Notes: generated from the letters alone by a model not told the origin. Positions 8,386-18,938 are shown, counted from the first letter of the stretch. The stretch is 64,000 nucleotides of DNA from Paracoccaceae bacterium (GCA_947504705.1 CANNIA010000001.1:124001-188000), one strand, 5' to 3'. Made by a program: numbers and translations.

Positions 8386-8826
8386 ATGATCCGCTACAGT
8401 CTGAAATGCCCGTCCGGGCACCGTTTTGAAAGCTGGTTCCAGAATGCTGATGCATTCGGAACGCTTGAAATGGCTGGTCAGCTTTCCTGTGCGATCTGCG
8501 GCGACACCCCGGTCGAAAAAGACCTGATGAGCCCCGGGCTCCAATCCGGCACCCCGGCCGTAACCAGCCAAACCCCCGCCCTGCCCGACCTGTCACGGCC
8601 GGACTCCGACCTGGAAAAGGCCATCACCGCCTGGCGCAAGCATGTCGAGACGAATTCGGAATATGTCGGCGTTCAGTTTGCCAGCGAAGTCCGCCGCATC
8701 CATGAAGGTGATGCCCCGGAACGGCTGATCCACGGCGAAGCCCGCCCGGAGGAGGCCCGCAAGCTTATCGAGGACGGTCTGCCCATCGCGCCCCTGCCAT
8801 TCATGCCCACGCGCAAGGTCAACTAG
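8386..8826 (+). CDS. DUF1178 family protein
   Basis: 146 residues from the ATG at 8386, where the conserved MIRYSLKCPSGHRFESWF opening begins. Two Cys pairs are suggested by C8 and the CAICG further on, a small zinc-ribbon-like N-terminus; a charged helical C-terminus follows (REVRRIHEGDAPERLI-type). DUF1178 proteins are widespread in alphaproteobacteria and have no firm function. Follows the Nudix gene by about 95 bp on the same strand. Confidence 0.85.
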   Translation: MIRYSLKCPSGHRFESWFQNADAFGTLEMAGQLSCAICGDTPVEKDLMSPGLQSGTPAVTSQTPALPDLSRPDSDLEKAITAWRKHVETNSEYVGVQFASEVRRIHEGDAPERLIHGEARPEEARKLIEDGLPIAPLPFMPTRKVN

Positions 8827-8906
8827 ATCGGCCTGCCCACGCGGGATGGGATTATGTTTCCTTGCAACATCCAACAGTTGCCTGTGGACATCTGCGCTGG
8901 ACGGAT

Positions 8907-9916
8907 TCAAGACCCAAGTGCAACGTTTTGAGCGAAGCTGGCGAATTCATCTGCGAGAGCTTCGGCGGGAGTCTTCCATCCGAGGGTTTTGCGGGGGCGT
9001 TCGTTCATGAGGGTTGCGATGGTGTCTTGGTCTTTCTGGGAGTGCTGGCTTAGGTCTGAGCCTTTGGGCATGAACTGGCGCAGGAGGCCATTGGTGTTTT
9101 CGTTCGAGCCGCGCTGCCATGGGGCGTGGGGGTCGCAGAACCAGATGTCGATCTTCAGATGGCGGGCGAGTTCGGGGTGGCAGGCCATCTCGAGCCCCCG
9201 GTCATAGGTCAGGCTCTTGCGCAAGCGCGCAGGCAGGCGTTTCATCTGGCGGGTGAAACCCTCGAGGGCCGCCTCGGCCCCGTTGCCGCCCGTCTTGCTG
9301 AAGAGGACGAGAAGGGTCTTGCGCTCGACCAGGGAGCCCACCGAGAAGCGGTTGAAGGCACCCTTGATCACGTCTCCCTCCTGTTAGCCGGCAGGCGATT
9401 GTCTTCCAATCGCCGTAGGGCCAGTGCCTGGGGATCAGGCGGGCGGCGACCTCTTCCGGGCGGTACAGAATCTTCAAGGATTTCGGGACGATGGCACTGC
9501 CCGCCAGGGTCCGACGTCGGGTGCCGCGCTTTGGCTTTGCCTGGCGCAGGGCCTCGATCATCGCGGCTTTCAACCCCCCGCGGGCCTGCGCATAGATCAT
9601 CGCATAGATCGTCTGGTGGCTGACGCGAGTTGCGGGATCATCGGGATGCATGCGCGCCAGTGTCACCGCGATCTGTTCGGGCGACCAACGAAAATGCAGA
9701 AGCTGGCGGCAGACAAGTCGCCACAGCGCCCCGCCTGGCACCAGCTTCTGCCGAGGCCTGCACCGCCGCCGACGCCGTACGTGCTCCTCCGCGCTGCGCT
9801 GCGGGCAATAGGCGCCCTCGCCGCCCTCCGGCGAACGTCCCCGCCGAAGCTCCCGACAGATCGTGCTCGCCGACCGACCCAAGAGCCGCGCGATCTTGCG
9901 CTGACTGCTCCCGCGA
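8907..9916 (-). pseudogene. IS30-family transposase, truncated and frameshifted
   Basis: The helix-turn-helix SQRKIARLLGRSASTICREL lies near 9830-9900 and WSPEQIA, VSHQTIYAMIY and RPEEVAARLIP follow. The catalytic C-terminal part continues in another frame from about 9380: VERKTLLVLFSK, SLTYDRGLEMA, FCDPHAPWQRGSNENTNGLL (DDE region) and LNxRPRKTLGWKTP-like (here MNERPRKTLGWKTP). A 40-bp insertion at 9381-9420 splits the family HW-EGD motif and shifts the frame. The first ~25 residues are missing because the IS3 element begins at 9917. The gene cannot make an intact transposase. Confidence 0.85.
9381..9420 (-). repeat. 40-bp hairpin insertion inside the IS30 transposase
   Basis: Read on the minus strand, the codons for His-Trp (ending at 9421) should be followed by Glu-Gly-Asp (starting at 9380), as in all IS30 transposases I know; exactly 40 extra bases intervene. 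The insert carries a perfect stem, GGCGATT then a 7-nt loop then AATCGCC. 40 is not a multiple of three, so it frameshifts the gene. The origin of the insert is unknown. Confidence 0.7.
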
Positions 9917-9979
9917 TGGTCTTGTCGCGGTTTGGTTCCACTCCTTTGATAGGGTAATGCGCAGCAAAGGCGATGAACC

Positions 9980-10255
9980 TTGGGCACAGTCAGGACGGAT
10001 GAATTTCGCAAGGATGCAGCGCGGATCGCGCTGACCAGCGGGCTTTCACGCAAACAGATTGCCGACGATCTTGGTGTCGGGATGTCAACGCTGAACAAAT
10101 GGATCACGGCGCATCGTGACACGGATGTGGTGTCGCACGAGGATCGCGAACTTGCGCGTGAGAACGAACGCCTTCGGCGCGAAAACCGCATACTGCGCGA
10201 GGAGAGGGACATCCTTAAGAAGGCCACCCAGTTCTTCGCGAGCCAAAAGCCGTGA
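9980..10255 (+). CDS. IS3-family transposase OrfA (helix-turn-helix subunit)
   Basis: 91 residues from a TTG start (uncertain; the frame opens close to the element end). Residues 18-50 form a helix-turn-helix (LTSGLSRKQIADDLGVGMST) and the C-terminus is a leucine-zipper-like coil (ENERLRRENRILREERDILK) that ends KKATQFFASQKP, the standard OrfA tail. OrfA binds the IS ends. It overlaps orfB, which lies in the -1 frame, with CCAAAAG just before the overlap as a possible slippery site for an OrfAB fusion. Confidence 0.88.
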   Translation: MGTVRTDEFRKDAARIALTSGLSRKQIADDLGVGMSTLNKWITAHRDTDVVSHEDRELARENERLRRENRILREERDILKKATQFFASQKP

Positions 10256-11145
10256 GGTTTAGGTTCGTCGAGGAACATCGTGGCAGCTTTGCAACGGATC
10301 GGTTGTGTCAGGTCATGAACGTCAGCCCACGCGGTTTGCGGGCCTTTCGCAGCCGCCCTGCCAGCCGCAGGCAGCACACAGACATGGTTGTTCTGGCCCA
10401 TATCAAGGAACAGTCGCGCCTGAGCCTGGGCAGCTATGGCAGGCCCAGGATGACGGAGGAGTTGAAAGAGGTCGGGTTAGATGTTGGTCATCGCCGTGTA
10501 GGGCGGCTGATGCGCGAGAACGGGATCGTCGTTGAAAGAACACGTAAATTCAAGGCGACCACAGACAGCGACCATACGTTCAACATCGCGCCAAACCTGC
10601 TGGATCGTGACTTCCATGCGCCCGAGCCGAACCAGAAATGGGCAGGCGATATCAGTTACATCTGGACCCGCGAGGGCTGGCTGTATCTGGCTGTGATCCT
10701 GGACCTGCATTCGCGGCGCGTCATCGGTTGGGCCGTCAGCAACCGCATGAAGCGAGATCTGGCGATCCGGGCGCTGAAGATGGCCATCGCCCTGCGATCA
10801 CCGCACAAGGGCTGCATCTTCCACAGCGATCGCGGCAGCCAATACTGTTCACACGACTATCAGAAGGTCCTGCGCGAGCATGGCCTCAGAGCGTCGATGA
10901 GCGGAAAAGGCAACTGCTATGATAACGCCGCCGTCGAGACCTTCTTCAAAACCATCAAGGCCGAACTGATCTGGCGCAGGCCTTGGGAAACGTGTCGCCA
11001 GGCCGAAACCGCGTTCGGGCATTCCTTCGGACCATTGGCAGTAATGCCCTCACTCCAATACATCAACGGCTTCTATTACCCACGCCGCCGACATTCAGCA
11101 TTGGGAGGGAAAAGCCCATTGGCCTTCGAACGCCAAGTGGCCTAA
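10252..11145 (+). CDS. IS3-family transposase OrfB (DDE integrase core)
   Basis: 297 residues; GTG start overlapping the orfA stop (GTGA), in the -1 frame. The catalytic triad is complete: D133 in AGDISYIWT, D193 in HSDRGSQY and E229 in DNAAVETFFK, with the family 35-residue D-to-E gap. The C-terminal INGFYYPRRRHSALGGKSPL is intact. Between AETA (251-254) and QYING there are about 13 residues more than I remember in this family; the extra DNA contains a 7-bp inverted repeat (11017-11023 with 11043-11049). Whether the copy is still active is unclear. Confidence 0.88.
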   Translation: MRFRFVEEHRGSFATDRLCQVMNVSPRGLRAFRSRPASRRQHTDMVVLAHIKEQSRLSLGSYGRPRMTEELKEVGLDVGHRRVGRLMRENGIVVERTRKFKATTDSDHTFNIAPNLLDRDFHAPEPNQKWAGDISYIWTREGWLYLAVILDLHSRRVIGWAVSNRMKRDLAIRALKMAIALRSPHKGCIFHSDRGSQYCSHDYQKVLREHGLRASMSGKGNCYDNAAVETFFKTIKAELIWRRPWETCRQAETAFGHSFGPLAVMPSLQYINGFYYPRRRHSALGGKSPLAFERQVA

Positions 11146-11267
11146 ACGAGCACTTGGAGCGGCACAAATACGCGACAAGATCAAAAATGCTCCGTTCTAT
11201 GTTGGAGTTCAGGTTTTGGAAAGCATGACTTCGGCTTGACCGCCCCTGCAAGATTAAACACCCCCGC

Positions 11268-11292
11268 CCATTCCTCTTGGCCCAAATACTCC
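11268..11292 (-). repeat. recurrent GAGTATTT/AAGAGGAA intergenic element, copy 1
   Basis: On the minus strand it reads GGAGTATTTGGGCC then AAGAGGAATGG, about 77 nt after the MarR gene's stop. Almost the same 24 bases occur at 40929-40952, and looser versions at 27338-27360 and 48688-48712. Function unknown; it tends to follow gene ends. Confidence 0.6.
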
Positions 11293-11368
11293 CCGCGCGG
11301 AGCGCACCCGAGCCAGTTGCGGCCCTGCCGCAGAGGCGAGACGGAAAGCTTGCGACCGCCCCCGGACC

Positions 11369-11866
11369 TTAGTAAATATAGCGGATCTGGTCGGTCCAAT
11401 ACCGCTCCATCCGCTTCAAGCCGGTGTTGATGTCGTCCAAGGTCGACGTGCTGATCAGGCTGCGTTTCTCCATCCCCTCGGCATGCCGCGCGAACAAGTC
11501 CGCCACCAGACCACGCGTCTTGCGGCCCTTTTCCGTCAACCGCACCCGCACCGAGCGTCGATCAATCTCGGACCGCTGATGGTGCATATAGCCCAGTTCG
11601 ACCAGCTTCTTCAGATTGTAGCTGACGTTCGAGCCTTGATAATAGCCGCGCGACTTCAACTCGCCCGCGGTCACCTCATTCTCGCCGATGTTGAACAACA
11701 ACAGCGCCTGTACCGAGTTGATCTCAAGAATTCCAAGGCGTTCGAATTCATCCTTGATCACATCCAACAGCAGCCGGTGCAGCCGTTCGACCAAAGCAAG
11801 GTTATCAAGGTAGCAAGACAGGAAGGCGCGAAGCGATCCGTCAAGCAGCGGGGCGTGATGCGTCAT
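11369..11866 (-). CDS. MarR-family winged-helix transcriptional regulator
   Basis: 165 residues. The core is a MarR winged helix: VQALLLFNIGENEVTAGELK, recognition region YYQGSNVSYNLKKLVELGYM and the wing RSEIDRRSVRVRLTEKGR. N- and C-terminal helices supply the dimer interface. The YQGSNVSYNLKKL stretch resembles the LdtR-type branch found in Rhizobiales and Rhodobacterales, but I would not name it on that alone. Ligand and targets are unknown. Transcribed away from sdhE's upstream side, next to the IS cluster. Confidence 0.85.
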   Translation of the reverse strand: MTHHAPLLDGSLRAFLSCYLDNLALVERLHRLLLDVIKDEFERLGILEINSVQALLLFNIGENEVTAGELKSRGYYQGSNVSYNLKKLVELGYMHHQRSEIDRRSVRVRLTEKGRKTRGLVADLFARHAEGMEKRSLISTSTLDDINTGLKRMERYWTDQIRYIY

Positions 11867-11943
11867 ACCAGGTCTCCACCAGACTTACCGGCACAGAATC
11901 AGCACAAAGCGCAAACATTCCGTAAACTCGCGTCGATTTCTTC

Positions 11944-12219
11944 CTATCGGCCCTTGGCCAGCCGGTCCCGCGCGAAAGCGGTGATCCTACCAAGCAGGGG
12001 GCCCATCCCCACGGGGGCCGGTGTCGGCCCCAAGATCCATGACATCAGGTCCTGATCGTTTTCGGCCAGCAGCACTTCGTATTCGTCAAGCTCGGCCTCG
12101 GACAGCCCGGCCAGATGCGCATCGGCCCAGGGGCCCAGCACAAGGTCCATCTCTTTGGTCCCGCGCCGCCATGACCGCATCTTCATCCGCTTCAGGCGCG
12201 CTTCAGCCGTCTCGTGCAT
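11944..12219 (-). CDS. sdhE: FAD assembly factor SdhE (DUF339)
   Basis: 91 residues, the usual length. Residues 18-24 (RRGTKEM) contain the R-G-x-x-E motif essential for flavinylation of succinate dehydrogenase; the acidic helix LSEAELDEYEVLLAENDQDL and the MSWILG tail are also diagnostic. It helps attach FAD covalently to SdhA in the cytoplasm. Divergent from the aspartate aminotransferase gene (84 bp gap). Confidence 0.9.
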   Translation of the reverse strand: MHETAEARLKRMKMRSWRRGTKEMDLVLGPWADAHLAGLSEAELDEYEVLLAENDQDLMSWILGPTPAPVGMGPLLGRITAFARDRLAKGR

Positions 12220-12240
12220 CGCCCCACCATTGCCGCTTGA

Positions 12241-13506
<1,266 letters not shown>

Positions 13507-13627
13507 CGGGCGGGGTGACTCTCTTTTCTGTCCTGATGCGATCCGGGTTGACTACACCCCTAGGCTCGGGAAGGAATGTTTGGGCCGGGGCTTCTGGCGT
13601 CACGAATTCTTGATCAAGGCTTAGACG

Positions 13628-14035
13628 ATGACGGCTGACCTTCCGAACTACTATTTCCGGGTGCGCGAAAACGGGGCGACCGTGTTTCGGGTCAATACCG
13701 AAAACCGTCAGCGTCGGATCGAGATGGACGAAATCGCGGTCATCAACGTAAAGAACGGCAATATCAAACCGCATGGCGATGCCGAGCTGACCCAGGCCGA
13801 CACTGCCGCAATCGGCGCATGGGTCGAGGCCCGCCAGACCCAGCTTGCCGCGCGTGAGGTCGACGACATCCTGCGCACGGTCGACCATCTGAACCTGACC
13901 ACGCAATGGGCGCAGTCCCGCGCGACCGAGGCCCAGCTTGAAGCGGTCACCGACTCGCTTCTGATGGCCATGCATGACCTGCGCAGCACCTTGGTGCGCA
14001 AGAAGGCCGACACTCTGATGAAGCCGCAGGGCTAA
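13628..14035 (+). CDS. conserved hypothetical protein
   Basis: 135 residues; I do not recognise a named domain. The N-terminal half looks like a small beta domain (YYFRVRENGATVFRVNTENR) and the C-terminal half is helical (VDDILRTVDHLNLTTQWAQS). No signal peptide or membrane segment. It is probably a Rhodobacterales cytoplasmic protein. ATG start with AAGGCTTAGACG upstream (weak). Its TAA stop is the first part of the long inverted repeat at 14033-14125. Confidence 0.7.
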   Translation: MTADLPNYYFRVRENGATVFRVNTENRQRRIEMDEIAVINVKNGNIKPHGDAELTQADTAAIGAWVEARQTQLAAREVDDILRTVDHLNLTTQWAQSRATEAQLEAVTDSLLMAMHDLRSTLVRKKADTLMKPQG

Positions 14036-14125
14036 AGCGGTTCAGGTCTTCTCGGAAACGGCGAGGATCGGAATTCGAACGCTCTTGGTTTGAATTCTGA
14101 TTCCATCGCGACCTGAACCGCTTTA
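14033..14125. repeat. 93-bp long inverted repeat with nested hairpin
   Basis: The outer 16-bp arms are perfect: TAAAGCGGTTCAGGTC at 14033-14048 and its reverse complement at 14110-14125. Inside lies a second, imperfect stem built on two GAATTC boxes (GGAATTCGAAC / GTTTGAATTCTG). It joins the stop codon of the preceding gene to the region just past the ferredoxin stop (14137). It may terminate both convergent genes, or be a small mobile palindromic repeat; there is no clear T-tract. Confidence 0.7.
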
Positions 14126-14136
14126 AGGCTACAGCC

Positions 14137-15627
<1,491 letters not shown>

Positions 15628-15634
15628 CCTGACA

Positions 15635-15787
15635 CCGATTTCTTCGAAGAAATCGGACCGGAGCCTTCGAAGGCTCCGATGCGGAATTTTCGAAAATTCC
15701 GCGCCCCGGACATGGATCGGTCTGCCGCAAACCAAAATCCTTAAGCAAGGATTTTGACAAATTTCTTCCTTAAAAAATTTGGCGGCA
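15635..15787. repeat. cluster of consecutive perfect palindromes
   Basis: In 178 bp without a gene there are at least five back-to-back inverted repeats. Perfect palindromes with a TTCGAA centre lie at 15635-15656 (22 bp), 15659-15678 (20 bp) and 15681-15702 (22 bp). A stem with AAGC loop is at 15733-15756 (CAAAATCCTT/AAGGATTTTG) and an AT-rich one (CAAATTT/AAATTTG) is at 15758-15781, within an outer TGCCGC/GCGGCA pair. It sits between the dnaE2 fragment and a convergent lipoprotein gene. Confidence 0.85.
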
Positions 15788-15805
15788 AGAATGCATGCCG
15801 TGCTC

Positions 15806-16135
15806 TCAAAGGACTCCGAAGAAACCGGTAATGTCAAACCAGATATCCTTCGTCTGGCCCGCCTTCGAGATCGTTAGAATATCAAAGTAACGGCCCCCAT
15901 CACCAGCAAGAGCCTGGCTTCGGATTTTCCAACCAGGATAGTTCTGATTGATCCAGTCATGCTCGGCCCGGATCCCGGTAAACTCGGTATGACCTTTGCC
16001 AATCACGACCGCTGTTTCTTGGCTTTCCCCCAGGCCAAGCTTGGGCGCATCGGCAGGGGCAGGATCACTGGTCTGACACCCAGCAAGAATGAAGATCAAG
16101 GCGATGGATGAAAGAAACTGGCGGCTGAAAGACAT
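15806..16135 (-). CDS. putative lipoprotein
   Basis: 109 residues. The N-terminus is a type II signal peptide: MSFSRQFLSSIALIFILAGC with lipobox LAGC (Cys20), so it should be lipid-anchored in the envelope. The mature part is small and soluble, with AVVIGKGHTEFTGIRAEHDW and a C-terminal KDIWFDITGFFGVL. The later part resembles small secreted immunity/bacterial-surface proteins only loosely; no family recognised. GC is lower than in its neighbours and it borders the palindrome cluster. Confidence 0.75.
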   Translation of the reverse strand: MSFSRQFLSSIALIFILAGCQTSDPAPADAPKLGLGESQETAVVIGKGHTEFTGIRAEHDWINQNYPGWKIRSQALAGDGGRYFDILTISKAGQTKDIWFDITGFFGVL

Positions 16136-16215
16136 GGCAATCCTCTGCGATAATGGGAATCCAAATTAATCTCGGTCCTTTCCGCAAATCAAGACAAAGC
16201 ATTATGAAAAGAAAT

Positions 16216-16238
16216 GGCGGCAGGGATGCCCCGCCGCC
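16216..16238 (-). terminator. putative intrinsic terminator of the DegP-like gene
   Basis: On the minus strand GGCGGC...GCCGCC (16233-16238 with 16216-16221) forms a stem and is followed by ATTTCTTTTC. It starts 22 nt after the protease stop codon. Confidence 0.5.
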
Positions 16239-16260
16239 ACTGAAAGCCCCGTAGCCGCGC

Positions 16261-17712
16261 TTACTCGATCGACAGCGCCACGAACCGTGGGTCGCCGCCC
16301 CGGCGCACCAGAAGCAGGATCGACTTGCGACCTGCATCCTTGGCCCCCTGGATCCGGTCCTGCAGATCCTGCAGCCCAGCGATCTGCGCCTGACCCGCTT
16401 CGGTGATCACGTCGCCCTCGGCCAAGCCTTTGGTAAAGGCCTCCGACGCCTGATCGACCCCGATGACGACCAGCCCCTCGGCCGAAGCATCCAGCCCCAG
16501 CCGCGTCCGCAGCTCGTCATTCAACGGCGACAGCGTCATGCCCAAGAGGTCCATCTCGGTCGGCGCTTCCGGTGCGGTGGCAGATGCCGGCATCGTCTCG
16601 GCTTCGGCCTCTTCGCGGCGGCCAAGCGACACCTGGATCGTCTCGGACTTGCCTGCGCGCAGCAAGACCACTGGCACTGCTTCACCCACCGGGGCATCGG
16701 CAACCCGCCGCGTCAAATCGTCGGCATCCTTGATCTCTTGACCCGAGAAGCTGGTGATCACGTCGCCAGCCAAAATCCCGGCATCCTTGGCCGGACCATC
16801 CGGCACATCGGTCACCAACGCGCCCTTGGCATCAGCCAAGCCCATGGCTTCGGCCACATCCGGGGTCACGTCCTGGATTCGCACGCCCAGCCAGCCGCGC
16901 CGCGTTTCGCCGAACTGTTTCAGCTGATCAACGACCTTGGACACCACGTTCGACGACATCGAGAAGCCGATCCCGATCGACCCCCCGCTCTGGCTTAGGA
17001 TCGCGGTGTTCAGCCCGATCACCTGGCCATCCATGTTGAACAAAGGCCCACCCGAGTTGCCCTGGTTGATCGCGGCATCGGTCTGGATGAAATCATCATA
17101 GGCACCGGGGTTCAATTCCCGACCCCGGGCCGACACGATCCCAGCCGAAACCGAAAAGCCCTGCCCCAGCGGGTTGCCCATCGCCACAACCCAGTCGCCG
17201 ACGCGCATCAGGTCCGAGTTGCCAAAGCTTACAAAGGCCAGCGGCTTGTCGCTTTCCACCTTCAGAAGGGCCACGTCGGTCTTCAGGTCAGTACCGACCA
17301 GCTTGGCTTTCAGCTTCTCGCCCGAGAACAGCTCGATCTCGATTTCATCGGCACCTTCGATCACGTGGTTGTTGGTGACGATATAGCCGTCCGCGCTGAC
17401 GATAAAGCCGGACCCCAGCGCGCCTTCGCGGTGCATGCCACCATCAGGAGCGTTGAAATCCTTGAACAGATCCTCAAAGGGGCTTCCCTCGGGAACCATC
17501 GGCATGCCGTCAGCAGGGCCAGCGACCATGGCGCTGGTGGTGATGTTCACCACCGCCGGGCTGAACTTTTCGGCCAGATCGGCAAAGCTTTCCGGCGCGT
17601 CAAAGGCCAGAACCTGACTTGCCGGGGCAAGACCCAGGCCAAGCCCAAAAGCCAGCGCCAGCGCGGGCCCGGTAAGAAGGGTTGAACGGAAAGAAGGGAT
17701 CAAGCCGGACAC
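16261..17712 (-). CDS. DegP/DegQ-family periplasmic serine protease
   Basis: 483 residues from a GTG at 17712 (AGGAG 8 nt upstream). Order: signal peptide (about residues 1-36, ending VLAFDAP), trypsin-like domain with triad H116 (TNNHVIEG), D146 (LKTDVALL) and S220 (NQGNSGGPLF), then two PDZ domains (about 275-365 and 390-480, the second ending LLVRRGGDPRFVALSIE). Degrades or chaperones misfolded envelope proteins. Upstream of the hflKC operon in the same direction after a gap. MucD/DegP type; the exact paralogue is not resolvable. Confidence 0.92.
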   Translation of the reverse strand: MSGLIPSFRSTLLTGPALALAFGLGLGLAPASQVLAFDAPESFADLAEKFSPAVVNITTSAMVAGPADGMPMVPEGSPFEDLFKDFNAPDGGMHREGALGSGFIVSADGYIVTNNHVIEGADEIEIELFSGEKLKAKLVGTDLKTDVALLKVESDKPLAFVSFGNSDLMRVGDWVVAMGNPLGQGFSVSAGIVSARGRELNPGAYDDFIQTDAAINQGNSGGPLFNMDGQVIGLNTAILSQSGGSIGIGFSMSSNVVSKVVDQLKQFGETRRGWLGVRIQDVTPDVAEAMGLADAKGALVTDVPDGPAKDAGILAGDVITSFSGQEIKDADDLTRRVADAPVGEAVPVVLLRAGKSETIQVSLGRREEAEAETMPASATAPEAPTEMDLLGMTLSPLNDELRTRLGLDASAEGLVVIGVDQASEAFTKGLAEGDVITEAGQAQIAGLQDLQDRIQGAKDAGRKSILLLVRRGGDPRFVALSIE

Positions 17713-17744
17713 GATGCGAACTCCTGTTCTTCAGATCATGCGAC

Positions 17745-17762
17745 GGGAAACGCTTGTTTCCC
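17745..17762. promoter_or_regulatory. inverted repeat upstream of the DegP-like gene
   Basis: GGGAAAC-GCTT-GTTTCCC, perfect 7-bp arms, 33-50 bp before the protease start. Position fits an operator or an early-leader hairpin; the regulator is unknown. Confidence 0.35.
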
Positions 17763-17856
17763 CTATCGCGGCACTTTGCAGCAAACAGTTAGAGCAAGCG
17801 ACATGCAATGCAAACCCGGTCGCAAGTTTTCAAAGCCGCGTGAAGGGATTTGTCAT

Positions 17857-18048
17857 TCAGTGATGGGTCAGCCAGACAAGCCCCACGCCGAGCGCCATCG
17901 CCGCCAGTCCGACCGCCCGCCTTTGGTCCAGCCGCAACGCCGAAATGAACCGCAAGGCATCTTCAACGCGGCGAGGGGCCAGTGCAAGCACCAGCCCCTC
18001 CACCGTCAGAACCAGCCCAAGCGCCAGCCCGGCCGCGCCCCAGGTCAT
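17857..18048 (-). CDS. DUF2065 small membrane protein
   Basis: 63 residues with two hydrophobic helices (about 5-27 and 44-60) joined by a basic loop with ALRFISALRLDQRR. Matches the DUF2065 (YjeT-like) family, often found after hflC. ATGA overlap with the end of hflC (18045-18048) shows co-translation. Inner membrane; function unknown. Confidence 0.8.
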   Translation of the reverse strand: MTWGAAGLALGLVLTVEGLVLALAPRRVEDALRFISALRLDQRRAVGLAAMALGVGLVWLTHH

Positions 18049-18938
18049 GGGGCAGGCGCTTCCGCCGGAACAGCACCCGTGCTTGACCGCAGATAGGTAA
18101 AGAACTCGCTGTCGGGCCGCAGCACGATCGATGAGTTTTCGCCCTTCATGCTGGTCTCATAGGCCAGAAGCGACCGGAAGAAGGCAAAGAACTCTGGATC
18201 GCGGCCATAGGCCTCGGCCAGAATACGGTTTCGCTCGGCATCCGCCTCGCCGCGGATCACATCGGCCTGCCGCTGCGCGTCCGAGGTCAACTCGACCTTT
18301 TCCCGATCCGCCGCCGCCCGCACCTTCTGCGCCGCTTCGCCACCGCGTGCCTTTTCGTCCGCCGCTTCGCGTTCGCGTTCGGCCCGCATCCGCGCGAATG
18401 TCGCTTCAAGGTTCTGCGCCGGCAGTTCCGTCCGGGTCAGACGCACGTCGATCACGTCGATCCCCAGCGCCCCGCCTTCGCGTTTCGCAATCGTCAGGAT
18501 CTGGTTCATCAGCGCGTTCCGGTCCTGGCTCAGGACCTGGGCTTGCGTCGCGTTGCCCAGAACGTCCGGGATCGCCTGGCTAAGGATACCATCCAAAAGC
18601 TGCTGCGCCCGTGCCTCGCCCTCGGCGCCGACCGCCTGACGAAACTTGATCAGATCGGTAATCCGCCAGCGGGCGAAGGCATCGACCTCCAGCCGCCGGT
18701 CACCCGACAGGGTCACGGTGATCGTGCTGGTCTGCAGGCCAAGGATCCGGTCCTCGTAGTAGACCACGTCCTGAATGAAGGGCAGCTTGAAGCCAAGGCC
18801 CGCATCCTCTTTGGTCTGGACGACCTCGCCGAACTGCAGGACCAGCGCCTTCTTGCGTTCGTCGACGATGAAGACCGAGGACAGCGCCAGCGCGCCAAGC
18901 CCGAAAAGGACCGGAATGATGACATAGGTCGCGCGCAT
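18045..18938 (-). CDS. hflC: HflC, SPFH-domain regulator of FtsH
   Basis: 297 residues: an N-terminal membrane anchor (residues 4-24), an SPFH/band-7 domain (VLQFGEVVQTKEDAGLGFKL, WRITDLIKFRQ), a charged coiled coil (RAEREREAADEKARGGEAAQ) and a QADVIRGEADAERNRILAEA segment typical of HflC. With HflK it forms a periplasmic cage around the FtsH protease and limits its activity. The start overlaps the hflK stop (TGATG). Confidence 0.93.
   Translation of the reverse strand: MRATYVIIPVLFGLGALALSSVFIVDERKKALVLQFGEVVQTKEDAGLGFKLPFIQDVVYYEDRILGLQTSTITVTLSGDRRLEVDAFARWRITDLIKFRQAVGAEGEARAQQLLDGILSQAIPDVLGNATQAQVLSQDRNALMNQILTIAKREGGALGIDVIDVRLTRTELPAQNLEATFARMRAEREREAADEKARGGEAAQKVRAAADREKVELTSDAQRQADVIRGEADAERNRILAEAYGRDPEFFAFFRSLLAYETSMKGENSSIVLRPDSEFFTYLRSSTGAVPAEAPAP

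Larger units (their letters stand above)
9917..11183 (+). mobile_element. IS3-family insertion sequence, complete
   Basis: 1267 bp bounded by imperfect terminal inverted repeats that I aligned by eye: 9917-9944 (starting TGGTCTTGTCGCG) and the reverse complement of 11156-11183 (starting TGATCTTGTCGCG) agree at 22 of 28 positions, and the ends are 5'-TG...CA-3' as usual. It encodes OrfA and OrfB. No 3-4 bp direct repeat flanks it (CGA on the left, AAA on the right), which fits an insertion followed by an adjacent deletion. Confidence 0.85.
8906..11220 (-). mobile_element. IS30-family element remnant, interrupted by an IS3-family element
   Basis: The left end is supported by the transposase stop (8907-8909), which lies inside a putative terminal repeat at 8906-8924. 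Reading inwards from the other side of the IS3 insertion, 11201-11220 resembles it imperfectly (14 of 19 positions with one gap). If both are the original ends, the element lost part of its 5' region when the IS3 element arrived, because only about 37 bp remain to the right of the IS3 copy, too little for the missing transposase N-terminus. The right boundary is inference; the left part is secure. Confidence 0.55.
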
